Source: Megascapheus bottae (Eukaryota; Chordata; Mammalia; Rodentia; Geomyidae). From it: DNA of 64,000 nucleotides. The notes below the pieces were generated by a model. That model did no database searches, was not told the DNA's origin, and was given only the letters and a program-made list of their open reading frames with translations. The stretch lies in NCBI GenBank assembly GCA_024803745.1, contig JANJXV010000037.1, forward strand, positions 10,431,001 to 10,495,000. Direction: 5' to 3'. Below, piece after piece: positions 38,427 to 49,716 of the stretch (positions are counted from its first letter, which is position 1; every line of letters starts with the position of its first letter). The position numbers and the translations under genes were made by a program.

Positions 38427-38578
38427 GGAGCTGGGAGTTTGGTGTAGTGGTTAAGAGTGCTTGCCTAGCATGCACCAAGACTTGGGTTCAGTTCCTCGGT
38501 ACCACATACATAGAAAAAGCTGGAAGTGGTGCTGTGGCTCAAGTGGCAGAGTGCTAGTCTTGAGTAAAGCCCAAGGGG
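38427..38578 (+). mobile_element. IDL-Geo SINE
   Basis: Follows the duplicate directly; the 3' half is cut at aagccc. Confidence 0.85.
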
Positions 38579-38703
38579 GGAGATCCTACTTACCGAGTGA
38601 GGCACCTGTGACATTCCACCCACCAAGCTGCTCTACTTTTGTCCTCACCCCAGACCTGAATTCTAACTGGCCCAACTCAGGCTGCACACTTCCACTGATC
38701 CAT

Positions 38704-38750
<47 letters not shown>

Positions 38751-38768
38751 TATGTGTGCCTGTCTGTG

Positions 38769-38803
<35 letters not shown>

Positions 38804-38804
38804 G
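38704..38804. repeat. (GT)n and (TCTG)n tracts
   Basis: About 22 GT units, then a run of TCTG units. Confidence 0.95.
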
Positions 38805-39030
38805 TGCTGGTTCTGGGACTTAAACTCAAGGCCTGATCTCGTTTTCTTTTTTACTCATGGCTAGCACTAGACCACTCGAGCCACAGCCCCACTTCCAGCT
38901 TTCCTGGGTCATTAATTGGTGATGAGTCTCACAGACTTTCCTGCCTGGGCTGGCCTCGAATCACGATCCTCAGGTCTCATCCTCGTGAATAGCTAGGATT
39001 AGACGTGTGAGGCGGCAGCACCCAGCTGTC
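38805..39030 (-). mobile_element. 7SL-Geo SINE
   Basis: Full-length reverse copy. Confidence 0.85.
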
Positions 39031-39369
39031 TCTGGGGTTGACAGGACCATCATGGCACCAGGAAGCCATCACTCAGTGTGCATGCTGGGTGTCACTGCCT
39101 GGCAGCTCATGGTTTTCCTTCACTACCAACTTGTTCTCTGGGAATGAGGACTGGAGGGCTCCTGTGAGGGGAACGGCGGCAGAGCCCATCCCATAGCAGG
39201 TGTTCAATGGTTGCTGGTGATCGACCTGGTAACCTCCAGATGTGGTAGCATTCATACTCAGGAAACAAATAGTGCTTTGGCTTCCAAGAAGTATTTTTAA
39301 AGTTTGTGCTACAGACTGAACTTCTGGGTAATATCAAAATAAAAATTTATTTTAAAGAATTAAGGACTA

Positions 39370-39801
39370 GGGGCCAGGAGTTTGGCCTAGTGGTAGAGTG
39401 CTTGCCTAGCATGCATGAAGACCGGTTTTCAATTCCTTGGTATCATACATATAGAAAGAAAAAGGCAGAAACGGTGCTGTGGCTCAAGTGGTAAAGTTCT
39501 AGCCTTGAAAAAGCCCAAGGACAGTGATCAGGCCCTGAGTTCAAGGCCCTAGACTGACAAAAATACATACATACATACATACATACATACATACATACAT
39601 ACATACGAATTAAGGACTGGGAGTTGGGCCTAGTGATAGAGTGCTTGCCTAGTATGCACAAAGACCCAGGATCCATTCCTTGGTACCTTATACATAGAAA
39701 AAGCTAGAAGTGGTGCTATGGTTCAAGTGGTAGAGCTCTAGCCTTGAGGAAAGCCCAAGAATGATCAGGACCTGAGTTCAAGCCCCAGGACTGGCTTAAA
39801 A
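39370..39801 (+). mobile_element. Two IDL-Geo SINEs separated by (CATA)n
   Basis: Copies at 39370-39561 and 39613-39801. The (CATA)n between them (39565-39606) replaces the first copy's A tail. Confidence 0.9.
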
Positions 39802-39842
39802 ATATACATATATATTTTTGTTGTTGTTAAAGAATTGTTTAA

Positions 39843-40055
39843 GTCAGGCGAGGTGGCTTATGCCTGTAATCCTAGCTACTCAAGAGGCTGAGAGCTGAGG
39901 ATTAAGGTTCAAAGCCTATTGGGGCACTACAAAGCCTCCAATTAATCACCGGAAAACCAGAAGCGGTGCTGTGGCTCAAGGGTTAGGGTGGTAGCCTTGA
40001 GCTGAAGTGTTTAGGAACAGCACCCGGCCCAGAGTTCAAGTTCCACGATCCACAA
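39843..40055 (+). mobile_element. 7SL-Geo SINE
   Basis: Full copy; its tail becomes (AAAG)n(GA)n(GGGA)n at 40056-40160. Confidence 0.85.
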
Positions 40056-40056
40056 A

Positions 40057-40120
<64 letters not shown>

Positions 40121-40160
40121 AGGGAGGGAGGGAGGGAGGGAGGAAGAAAGAAAGGAAAGA
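40056..40160. repeat. Purine microsatellite (AAAG)n(GA)n(GGGA)n
   Basis: Over 100 bases of almost pure purine. Confidence 0.95.
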
Positions 40161-40220
40161 ATTGTTTCAGGTGTTATCTGTATCTATTCTGTGAAATTTC
40201 CGTTTCAAAGAGAATATGGA

Positions 40221-40630
40221 GGGGCTGGGAGTATGGCCTAGTGGTGGATGCTTGCCTGGCATACATGAAGCCCTAGATTCAATTCTTAGATACCACATAC
40301 CCAGAAAAAGGCAAAAGTGGTGCTTTGGCTCAAGTGGCAGAGTGCTAGTTTTGTACAAAAGTGCTCAAGGGCAGTGTCCAGGCCCTGAGTTTAAGCTCCA
40401 GGACTGGCAAAAAAAATCAGCTGTAATCAGCTTACACCTGTAATCCTAGCTACCCCGGAGGTTGAAATCTGAGTGATGATCACAGTTCAAAGCCAGCCCG
40501 GGCACTAATGTCTGTGAGACTCTTACCTCCAATTAACCTCTAGAAAACTGGAAGTGGGGCTGAAGCTCAAGGGTAGGACGGTAGCCTTGAGCTAAAGGCC
40601 CTGAGTTCAAGCCCCATAACTGACCAAGAA
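40221..40630 (+). mobile_element. IDL-Geo SINE followed by 7SL-Geo SINE
   Basis: ID copy at 40221-40413 and 7SL copy at 40418-40630. Confidence 0.85.
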
Positions 40631-40767
40631 AAAAAAGTGATGTTTTAATAATAATAATCGTGGTTATTGAGTGGATGCACAAGTTGACAGGCGGGGGCGC
40701 TCTGGACTCCGCATAAGCTACTGACCAAGCAGTCACACCAAGGAATAGGAACTAGCAGGAGTCATCA

Positions 40768-40885
40768 AGCCACCACTGTTCCAAGCCCAATGGACACTTT
40801 ACATTCCTGGCCTTATTTGCTCCCCTCCAGCCCCAGAAGGAGGTGTTTTGTACCTGTCACACAGAAGAGGAAACAGGACTGAATT
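40768..40885 (-). repeat. MIR fragment
   Basis: cactttacattcctggcc and acagaagaggaaacaggact suggest a reverse MIR. Confidence 0.45.
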
Positions 40886-41420
40886 CGCATCCTCCATTCT
40901 CACACGCACACTTCCTGCCACCAACCCCCACCCTCCAACCCCAGCCAGAGTGACCCAGCGGATGCCCTCTCAGCCAGGCCAGTCCAGATGGCTTCTTTGC
41001 ACGTCCAGTCCCAGAGAGAGCTTGCTCCCAGCTGAGGCCTGTCCCATCCTTCCTCCTTCCTCCTCTTCCTCCCCCTCCCCACTTCCTTCCTTCCTGCCCT
41101 TGGATATTCCATTTGCAGGAAGGCCTTCAGAGGCCCCCAGGTCTTTCAGCCTCTACTATCACCCAGCTCCCAGTTCCCTCCCTAGAAACTGGATGTCAGA
41201 GCCAGGGCTCAGGAACCACAGAAGCAGTATGCAGGCACAAAGTTCTCTTGTCCCTCTCTCTGCCTCCAGCCCTAGCAGGAGTGACTCTGAAACTCATCCT
41301 GTAGTTCTGGTGCTGGTCACCCGGCCTGTGAGCCATTTATTCTACCTCCATCCACCTGGGAGGATAAACTCAGAGCTCAAATGCTAAATCATTCTGCCCA
41401 GAGGTGAGCATTTTATTAAC
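40886..41420. other. Unique pyrimidine-rich sequence
   Basis: No exon or repeat family is recognised. Confidence 0.5.
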
Positions 41421-41424
41421 AACG

Positions 41425-41545
41425 ATGCTCAGCGATAACAGCTATTGTAAATCCCCCTCATCTTCGTCATCTGACTGATCCTTCACAACTCTGCTGGAGT
41501 AGGTGTTTTTATCCTCATTTATTGGATAAATAAGGAAAGGAAACT
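41425..41545 (-). repeat. MIR fragment
   Basis: cctcatttattggataaataagg with the preceding cttcacaactctg resembles a reverse MIR. Confidence 0.45.
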
Positions 41546-41664
41546 GGAAAGAAGGAAATTGTTAGGAAAACAGAGTCGAGAATATGGAAGATGGAGACTG
41601 GAGACAAATTCAATGAGTAAAGCAGGTTTATTCTGGACAAACAGGAATAGGTAGAATGACTCTC

Positions 41665-41870
41665 CTACTGAATGCAATCCCAGCTACTCAGGAGACTAAG
41701 GTTGGAGGATTATGGGTCAAAGCTATCCCAGACAGAAAAGTCTGTGCACTTACCTCCAATTAACCAGCAAAATGCTGGAAGTATACCTGTGGCTCAAGTG
41801 GTAGAGCACGAACCTTGAGCAAAAACAGTTAAGGGACAGCACCCAGGCCCCTGAATTCAAGCCCCACTAC
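41665..41870 (+). mobile_element. 7SL-Geo SINE
   Basis: Typical copy; a (CA)n tract (41889-41910) follows. Confidence 0.82.
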
Positions 41871-42213
41871 TAGTGCACATGCATGAGAACACACACACAC
41901 ACACACACACGTCTCAGAGAACTCAGACACTGCTCCATAGAGAAGAGGCTTGCTGAGTGCATCTAATGCCACACAGATCAGCTAGGAGGGGCTCAGTCAC
42001 TCTAATGCAGGACAAGACTGCAGGAGTCTCACCTGGATCCATTTCCCATATACTCAGGAAGGAAGAAATTTCACACCTTGTGGGAGACAAAGATGTGATT
42101 CCCACCCCTTCAGGTCTGCTAAAGATTGGAAAATAGAGCCCAGCATGTGAGCAGGTGAAGAGATGCCCCTCCATGGCCTTCCGCAGCAACCTGGAAGCTA
42201 CTCCGCTCCTCCA

Positions 42214-42227
42214 CCACCAGAGGGCGC
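42214..42227 (+). promoter_or_regulatory. CTCF-type motif
   Basis: CCACCAGAGGGCGC matches the core CTCF consensus at every position. It lies in non-repetitive DNA. Confidence 0.5.
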
Positions 42228-42254
42228 GCGCTCCCTCTCAGCGCCAAAGCCAGG

Positions 42255-42374
42255 ATGGCGACGACTGCGGCGAGCCCGGCCAGGCTAGCAAGGAATGCGT
42301 CATGGGGTTGTGACCACTTCGGGAGGAACTACTCAGGGATACAGTCCCGCTATGGACGCGAATTCAGCCTCTAG
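42255..42374 (+). other. 39-codon ORF in a CpG-rich patch, unrecognised
   Basis: The ORF begins ATGGCGACG in a CCAGGATGG context and encodes MATTAASPARLARNASWGCD and 19 further residues before TAG. The patch (about 42210-42440) is CpG-rich and includes a YY1-like motif over the ATG and flanking CTCF-type motifs, all features of housekeeping promoters. No homologue is recognised. It may equally be non-coding. Confidence 0.2.
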
Positions 42375-42460
42375 AAAGCGGGTGACGACGACTCAGCCCC
42401 TCGACTTCTCCACCCCGGCCGCGCCCTGCGCTCTAGCCTCTGGGTGATGGCTCTCGAGTG

Positions 42461-42471
42461 CCCTCTCCTGG
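42461..42471 (-). promoter_or_regulatory. CTCF-like motif, opposite orientation
   Basis: CCCTCTCCTGG matches the reverse CTCF core at 10 of 11 positions. It faces the motif at 42214. Confidence 0.3.
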
Positions 42472-42811
42472 TCGCTGCTGGCACTACCGCCAGTCGGGGA
42501 CAAGGGACCAAAGAGCATTTACTTCCTTACTGGAGAGTGGGGGTGGGGAGATGAGGGGTTTAGGGGAGATGTGGGGTGCCCAGTGGGAATAGACTAGAGG
42601 GAATGAGCAATGGCGGCTAGCACTAAGTGAACGAGAGTGCAGTAAGCTACTGGAACTCCACTGAATGTGCAGGGCAGATTAACCAAGGCACTGGGAGCCA
42701 CCAGGCAACACATATTGAGGACAGCCCACAGTCCCTGGGACGAAAGTCCAGCTGGAAGGAGGACACCATGGCTCATGGTGCCTGAGGTCCTTCATAGGAT
42801 AATGGAAAGCA

Positions 42812-43055
42812 TGAAGTAGTGCGGCACTGGTAAGGTTCCCACCTGCAATCTTAGCCACTCTGGAGACTGAGATCTGAGGATTGCGGTTCAAAGCCAGCCA
42901 GGAAAGCCCCATGAGACTCCTGTCTCCAATTAATCCCAGGAAAAAAGCCAGTAATGGAGCTGTGGCTCAAGTAGTAGAGTGCTAGCCTTGAGCAAAAAAA
43001 GGAACTCAAGGACAGTACCCAGGACCAGAGTTCAAGCCTTGGGACCCACAATAAA
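42812..43055 (+). mobile_element. 7SL-Geo SINE
   Basis: Full-length copy. Confidence 0.85.
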
Positions 43056-43204
43056 TGAATCAGTTAACTAAATTAAATAAAAAATAAAAGTATGGCGTAG
43101 GCAATCATGGCTTAATGAATAACTAGAAAGGCCATGTAGGTACAGGGATACATGGAAAGAAGTTGGGAACCAGGGGCATGGTGGGAAATGGGTTCAGAAC
43201 CACA

Positions 43205-43644
43205 GCAAAGCCAGGCCCAAGTGGCTCATGCCTGTCATCTAGCTACTCTGGAGACTGAGATCTGAAGATCACCATTCAAAGCCAGGACAGGCATAAAAGT
43301 CCATAAGACGGCTGGGAATGTGGCTTAGTGGTGAGCGCTCACCTAGCATGCATGAAGCCTGGTTTCAATTCTTCAGTACCACACAAACAGAAAAACCAGA
43401 ATGGACACTGGCTCAACTGGTAGAGCACTAGCCTTGAGCAAAAGAAGCTGGGGGGGGGGGGGGAGGATGGAGCATAACCTAGTGGTAGAGTGCAGCACTA
43501 CGTCCTTGGTTCAATTCCTCAGCACCACATACACAGAAAAAGCTGGCAGTGGTGCTGTGGCTCAGGTGGCAGATCACTAGCCTTGAGCAAAAAAAATGTC
43601 CAAGGTCAGTACTCAGCCCTGAGTTCAAGCCCCAGGACTGGCAA
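43205..43644 (+). mobile_element. SINE cluster: 7SL-type, ID-type, ID-type
   Basis: A 7SL head (43205-43311), then an ID copy (43312-43445), a G-run, and a second ID copy (43465-43644). Confidence 0.8.
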
Positions 43645-43721
43645 AGAAGGAGAAGGAGAAGAAGGAGAAGGAGGAGGAGGAGGAGGAGGAGGAGGAGGAG
43701 GAGGAGGAGGAGGAGGAGGAG

Positions 43722-43755
<34 letters not shown>

Positions 43756-43830
43756 AAGAAGGGAAGAGGAAGGGGAGGAGGGGGAGAGGAGGAGGGGGAG
43801 GAAGGGGAGGAAGGGGAGAAGGAGGAAGCA
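43645..43830. repeat. (GAA/GAG)n purine tract
   Basis: About 185 bases of purine-only GAG/GAA triplets at a SINE tail. Confidence 0.95.
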
Positions 43831-44329
43831 GCCCAGGGACAGTGCCCAAGCCCTGAGTTCAAGCCTCAGTACTGTCACCAAAACAAAACAAGCAAGAAGC
43901 CCTGAGTGGGTTTGGGAATGCAGCATGACTAAGGAAGCCCAGAAAAGGTAGTGGTAAATATGGGGGACACGGGTGCTGTCTGTGAGAGGTAGGGGCCCTG
44001 GTGGACACAGGGTGGCTAATAAAATCACCAAGCTAGCCATCTCCCTGGAACAGGATTTGCACTTCCCAACCATGCCTGGGTGCCCCTCTCCTCCTGCCAG
44101 GATCATTGTGCCATTTTCTGAGCCAGGCATCTCAGAGATGTCCCTTGGCCAGAGAAAGTCTTTCCTGGCCAGAACCTGTTCATGATTTCCTGGTTTGCTG
44201 GGGGGGGGGGACACTGCAAAGAGCCGGAGGACAGAGACTTCCTATTATTTCCCTCCCCTAGGTGGAGAGGGAAGTAGAGGCGACTCAGACCCTCATTCCT
44301 AGAAAAATGAGGAGCCCCCTCCTCGCCCC

Positions 44330-44900
44330 CCCCCACCAGGCTTCGGCCTGCTGGCCCAGCTTGCTGGCTGCTGGGCCGGGAGGGGCTGCCAGGCTCGGCC
44401 TCCTGCCCACTGCGGGGCGCCGGGGGAGGGCGGCGCGCGGCTCGAGATGCCGCGTTGCCATGGAGACGCTGCCGCATCCTGACTGCTCCTGGCAACGGGG
44501 TCCCGCAGCCAGGCAGGCGCTCGGCGGGGACCCCAGGGAGCGGGCGCGCCAGGCTGCCCACGGCGCCGCCAGACCCCCGGGACACGGATTCCGCTCCCCC
44601 ACCCACAGACACCCCTCGCTCACACTCCCAAGGGCACACACATGTACACACGCGTCCCAGCTGCAGCAGCCCAGGCGGAACTGCAGCCCCGGCCCTCCCT
44701 GCAGCCCCCACTCATTAATTCAGCAAACATTTGCCGACCGTCTCAGTGCCAGGCGCGAGCTGGCCACTGCGGGCTGCGGCGGCGACGAGTCACCCGGGGA
44801 CGCAGCGCCGCCCCCGCCCCCGCCGCACAGCCTGCGGGGGAGGCGCACGCGCGCACGGCTGTGGTCAATACTGTGACCCCAGGAACAGCCGTCCTCTGGC
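44330..44900. promoter_or_regulatory. CpG island of unknown gene, intergenic
   Basis: This is a GC-rich, CpG-dense block without SINEs, containing an X-box-like site. A MIR- or L2-like ttcagcaaacatttgc segment is embedded near 44710. Overlapping ORFs on both strands are what CpG islands give by chance. It could be a distal promoter (for example of a lncRNA) or an enhancer. Confidence 0.5.
44454..44467. promoter_or_regulatory. RFX X-box-like site in CpG island
   Basis: GTTGCCATGGAGAC has a perfect left half and an imperfect right half. A further GGCAAC half-site follows within 35 bp. Confidence 0.35.
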
Positions 44901-44974
44901 TTCGCTCGGCCCTCTGCATGCAGAATCGGCTTAGACTGTGCAATCTTTGGGGAGCCCTGTGGGGAACCCTTGTT

Positions 44975-45030
44975 TACAGAGGAAGAAACTGAGGCCCTGG
45001 AGAGCTCGTTTATCCACCTGAGGCCTCAGT
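44975..45030 (-). repeat. MIR fragment
   Basis: agaggaaactgaggccctggagag is a reverse MIR core. Confidence 0.5.
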
Positions 45031-45404
45031 TGATCTGAGATAGAGCTGACCTTCTGACTTGAATCTTAACCATCTCCCAGCACATCCTGCCTGTAAAGGT
45101 TTCCGGAGCATTAAATAAGGCAGGATTCATGAGACAGGATTCAGCTCGGCTCAGGAGTCCGTAGGAAGAATTCCAGGCTCAAGTTTGGGTCTTGGGAATA
45201 AAGAGGCAGGCATTCTGGGCTGGAAAAAAACAGCCCTTGCAAAGAGCTGAGGGGGGGGGGGGATGAGACTGCAAGCTGGGGTGAAGAGAGCAAGGACAGA
45301 GTGCTTACACATGGGCATGGCGTCCCCTGTGCCAGGTCACCGGGACTGGATTCTATCTCTCCTGGGGCCTGGCCAGTGTGAGCAAGGGAGGGCTTGCTCT
45401 GACT

Positions 45405-45418
45405 GTTGCTCTGGCAAC
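45405..45418. promoter_or_regulatory. RFX X-box
   Basis: GTTGCTCTGGCAAC is close to the consensus, with a strong right half (GGCAAC). Confidence 0.4.
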
Positions 45419-45588
45419 CAGAAGGAGGAGGCTGGCCTACAGGGATGGACCTGGGGCTGGGGAGAGCAGGCCACCGTCTATCATTCCAGAGAAGGACAAA
45501 TAGGCTCCAGCCATCCTGAGTCCATCAGGGGATGAGGCAAAATGCATCATTCTTACAAAATGGTACCGGTACCACAAACTCTGGGAGT

Positions 45589-45738
45589 GGGGCTGGAGTT
45601 TGGCCTAGTGGTAGAGGGCTTGCTTAGCATGCATAAAGACCCCGGTTCAATTCCTGGCTACCACATACGTAGAAAAGGCTGGAAGTGGTGCTGTGGCTCA
45701 AGTGGTAGAGCTCTAGCCTTGAGAAAGCCCAAAGACTG
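45589..45738 (+). mobile_element. IDL-Geo SINE, 3' truncated
   Basis: Head and most of the Geo half, ending at a G-run. Confidence 0.85.
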
Positions 45739-45759
45739 GGTGGGGGGGGGAACCTGGAA

Positions 45760-47240
45760 GTGACAGAACTAGATGCACCCCAAGGTGGGGGCTTTAAGGA
45801 GAACCAGAACAAAGAGTGGGGGCAGCAAAGGGAAACATGGTTCAGATTGACATGGGAGAAAGACAACAGCCAGAACAGGTTTGAGGTTCCCACAGAGGCC
45901 AGGGAATCCTGGAGAAACAAATCTCACACGTTACACATGAGGTGAAACGAGAGTTCTTTCTAGACTCCTCCTGCCATGGTTGCTCTTCCCTAACCCTGCC
46001 TGGCAGAGCCTGTCCAGGGCACCCCTCTAGACTAGCATCCGGCCCCTAGCCTCCCCCTTCCCAAGGTTAGCCTCATTTTTTCCCTTCCATGGATTCAGGT
46101 CATTGCTCCCTGTCCTCTCTCCAAGGTGCCGCAGAATGTGACTAATTCCCTCCCTTCATTTACGGGTCCTGTTACCTGGGAGGTATTTATAGCGCCACAG
46201 CCTGCCTCCCTCCCCTACCTCCCCAGACTCAGCTGCTTCCCCCCACCTCCCCCCATCTCTTCCCACTCCCTCGGCCAACCTTCACCGCCTCTCTCAGCAG
46301 CCTCAGGTCTGCCACCTCCCACAATCCCCCTGACAGGAAGAGAGCTGGCTCTGGCTGGATAAGGCTTGGGGCCTTTCTGAATGGAGAACTGTCTGCAGAG
46401 AGGATGCCCCACCCCTCTTGAGCACCCCCAAAAGAGCACCAATGGGCTCAGGTCAGGGGAGGTTTCACCATTAGCTGCCCCCCCAACAACATGGCATCAT
46501 CATGCAGTCTGATGTGTAGATTCACAAGAGGTAATGATTCTTGAGTGCTTACTGCAGGCCAGGTATTATGATTCTCCCTGCTTTACAAATACTGAGGCTG
46601 AAAAAAAAAAAAAAAAAGCCACATCTGCCTTCAAACAGCATCAGGTTTCTCCTGTTCTCTTCTAGAACCCTGCCTATAATGTGTAGGAAAACACCCCAGG
46701 GCAGGAACAACAAAACACCCCCACACAGCCAGCACAACTTTGTCCTCCTGGCCACAAGCTATGTGGGAGCCGTTGTAGTGCTGTGAGAAAATAGCTCAGA
46801 ACGGGGTACTCCTTTCACATATGTGACCCCACCTTGAGATAGGGATCACAGAAGAGCAGATGTGGGAACACAGATTCTTGCCAAGGACAGGACAAGGAGA
46901 GCCTGGTATACATGGAGGATGGGTGGTGAGAGAGTATAGCACGAAGGGGAGAAATTAGAGCCCATGAGAGCCTTAGACATTTATAGGACTGAGATAGAAA
47001 CACTCAATGGCCCAGGACTCAGAAGATAACCTGGATGGGTAACAGTCTGGCTCAGCCTGGCTCAGATCCTCAGCAGAAATGCTTTAAGGCAGGATGGAAT
47101 GGGAAAGAAGGCTGAGTTGGAATCCCAACTTTGTCCTCATAAGCTTGGTGAAAGCAAGGGACTTTCTTTTGTCTGAGACTTGATTTCCACATTCGACGTC
47201 ACACCTCACCCTGGTACACAGAAGGGACCTCTCCTCCTGG
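45760..47240. other. Unique intergenic sequence with MIR fragments
   Basis: Reverse MIR at about 46520-46600 and forward MIR-like text at about 47110-47200. No exon is supported. Confidence 0.5.
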
Positions 47241-47242
47241 TG

Positions 47243-47247
47243 GTTGG

Positions 47248-47282
<35 letters not shown>
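47243..47282. repeat. (GT)n microsatellite
   Basis: About 18 units. Confidence 0.95.
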
Positions 47283-47284
47283 TC

Positions 47285-47575
47285 AGGGCTCCAGTTTAAG
47301 GTCAGGGCACTACCCTAAGTTTCTTTTGCTCAAGGCTACTGCTGTGTTACTTGAACTGCAGGTCCACTTTCAGCTTTTTATTTATTTAGCATAATTTAGT
47401 GGAGAGAAAAGTCTCAAAGACTTTCCTGTTTGGGCTGGTTTCAAACCATGATCCTCAGATCTCAGCCTCCTGGGTATCTAGGATTCCAGCACCTGGGGAT
47501 CATTTGTTTTTGAGATAGGATTTTGCTATGTAGCCTAGACTGGACTTGAACTCACAATCCACACCCAGCTTTGGT
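47285..47575 (-). mobile_element. 7SL-Geo SINE next to a B1 fragment
   Basis: Reverse 7SL-Geo to 47505, then B1-like tttttgagataggattttgctatgtagcctagactgg. Confidence 0.75.
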
Positions 47576-47579
47576 TTGC

Positions 47580-48479
47580 ATTTTTTTCTTTTCTCTCAGA
47601 TCTAAGGCAAGGTGTTGCACCTCTTCTGATCCTGCTAAGAAGGGTTGCTCTCCACCCTGGTGCGTGCATAACGAGGCTGAGGATAAGCATCTCTGGTGTT
47701 GCTAATATTCACTGCAGGGAAGCCACCCCCTTACCAAGACCACAAACCCCCTCTCTCGTTGAGGGATTGCCTTGGATCCTTCCGCCTACACTGACCCCTC
47801 CCCCCGCCTTGCTTTTGCAGCCTGAAAGAAGAAAGACCCCGAGTCACTCTAGTTCCCACTGTGGGGAGCCAGGTCCAGTGGCAGTTCAACCAGCTCCTCT
47901 AGGGGGCCTCCAGGGGCAGAGCCCGGAGTGGAAACCCTGGGACTCCAGCCAGGCCGGGCACAGGTCTGTGTGGCAGCACTGGGAGCCAGATTAGGGAGAA
48001 GCAGAGGTAGGAAACACGAGGCCCCGTGGCTGGGCCTTGACAGGGCAGTGAGCACCGTATGGATCTGACCCGGGCCACGTCTCCACTACCCTGGGAGAGA
48101 GGAAGGCAGCCTGACCCGACCCAGGCTCCAGTAGGGGGCGCGGAAGGAGTCAGCAACCCTGGCCACAGCGGCAGACCGGAGGGTAGGCGTGGGCCTTGCA
48201 GGGCACGGGTTGGGAGAGAGCCATGGAAATGGGTGAAGTTCTTCGTCTTCAGCCCGGCGCGTCCCGAGCTTGCTGTGTGACCTTGGACAAGACCTGGCCT
48301 CTCTCTGGACCTCCATTTCCTTCGTCTTCACTCTGGAAACTGAACTCCCAACCTTTTTTCCCCCTCGGCCCCCCATTGTTGTAGCTGGGGGCCCGTGGGC
48401 TGAGGCACCAGAGAGGGGTGCGTGTCCAGGGGGCCCTCTCCCTCCCCACCCGTGGGCACACAGGGTCCTCAGTGAAGAA
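47580..48479. other. GC-rich unique intergenic block
   Basis: Includes the CTCF motif at 48128 and a MIR-like piece at 48265-48350. No exon is supported. Confidence 0.5.
48128..48141 (+). promoter_or_regulatory. CTCF-type motif
   Basis: CCAGTAGGGGGCGC is a full match to the CTCF core, in a GC-rich unique block. Confidence 0.5.
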
Positions 48480-48960
48480 ACACGGTGTATACAAATAATT
48501 AAACAGAAGAATTGGAGTGATTAGGGCAGATGATTATTGTCAAATTATGATTTATCTTGTAGTGGAATTAGTATTCCCCCAAAGGGCCCGGCGTGGCGCG
48601 GCGCCCGCCACGGCCCGTGATTAATCGCCGTCTCCAGAAGGTCACCTCCAGCCACTGCAGATTAACTCAGTGGGGAAACTTCTTTCCGTAATTCAAGCTG
48701 TTGTTCCCACAACCTGTCATCCACTGCGGAAAAGGACGATTTCGTCAGGGAGCCCGGGGCGGGGGCCGGCCGGCTCGGGGCCCCTCCCGGCTGCACACAT
48801 GATATATGGTGCGTCCCGACACGGGTGACCGCGAGGGGGGAGGCAGCGTCCGACGTGGGGTGGGCGGCAGGAGTGGGGGCAGTGGGGGTGGGGTGACACG
48901 CCGCCAAGCACAAGTAGACTGTGCGGGGAGAGAACGCGCGGGCGGTGGCAATTAGGAAGA
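48480..48960. promoter_or_regulatory. Candidate conserved regulatory element
   Basis: This is unique DNA that mixes CpG-rich patches with many homeodomain cores (aataattaaac, caaattatgatttat, gtgattaatcgc, gtaattcaag). It has no SINE or microsatellite and no coding potential. This composition is typical of developmental enhancers. Conservation cannot be tested here. Confidence 0.45.
48592..48612. other. GC-rich hairpin
   Basis: CGTGGCG and CGCCACG form a perfect 7-bp stem around a 7-base loop, inside the element at 48480-48960. Confidence 0.5.
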
Positions 48961-49716
48961 AAATTGGATTTTTTCAGCGTCCAGAGGCAGCTGGGATCTG
49001 TGGTGTGATGCAGCCAATCCCCCCCCCCCCCCGCCCCTTTCCCAATACTCAGGCACCCAGCTCCAGCAGACAGGGACTCCCCCAAGAGAGATGGCCGTCT
49101 GGGGGAGGGCATCTGACTTCCTGAAGGGAAATGGGAGCTGTACAACCAGCCCTGGGCAGAGAATTGAGACTTTCTCCCTTCCCCACCCCACTGGTGGACA
49201 CCCAGGTTTCCCATCTTAGCTATCGAGCATGGAACACAAGCAGGGGGAGGCTTCTGTGAGGAGGCCCTGCCTGTGAGAAGGCCTGAGGCTGGACGCCCAG
49301 CAGCGAGAAAGGACCCTGGGAAACAGCAGCTTTCCTCATATGAGAGCTAGAATCCAGACCCCTGCACTTTGGAGACATTGCCAAAACCCAGGACCAAGTC
49401 GCCTGGCACTGCTAATCACAGCCACCTCTATTTAGCAGATCTAAAAAGAAGCTCAGCTTGGGCTCCCTGACCTGTCTCCTCGTGGGAGATCCATGGAGTG
49501 CCTTCCCCTCCCTGCCTCCTCACCAGAGCCTCTGCTACCCACTGCTCCTTGAGTGGAGGGAGGAGGAGTAGCTGAAAGCATAAGCCCCTCCTCTTTTCCT
49601 ACCTTTCATCCAAAGTGGGGAGGGGGGCATCTGTACCCACACTACAGAACTACAGAAGTAGGACGGGTTCTCTAAGCTGTCTTAGGTCCCCAACACCCTC
49701 AAGATTATCTCCAAGA
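48961..49716. other. Unique intergenic sequence
   Basis: No repeat family, exon or clear motif is recognised apart from a C-run at about 49019. Confidence 0.5.

Noticed and set aside
43479..44214. ORFs rich in poly-Leu, poly-Pro, poly-Ser or poly-Gly
   Set aside because: They are translations of the purine GAG/GAA microsatellite and flanking SINEs.
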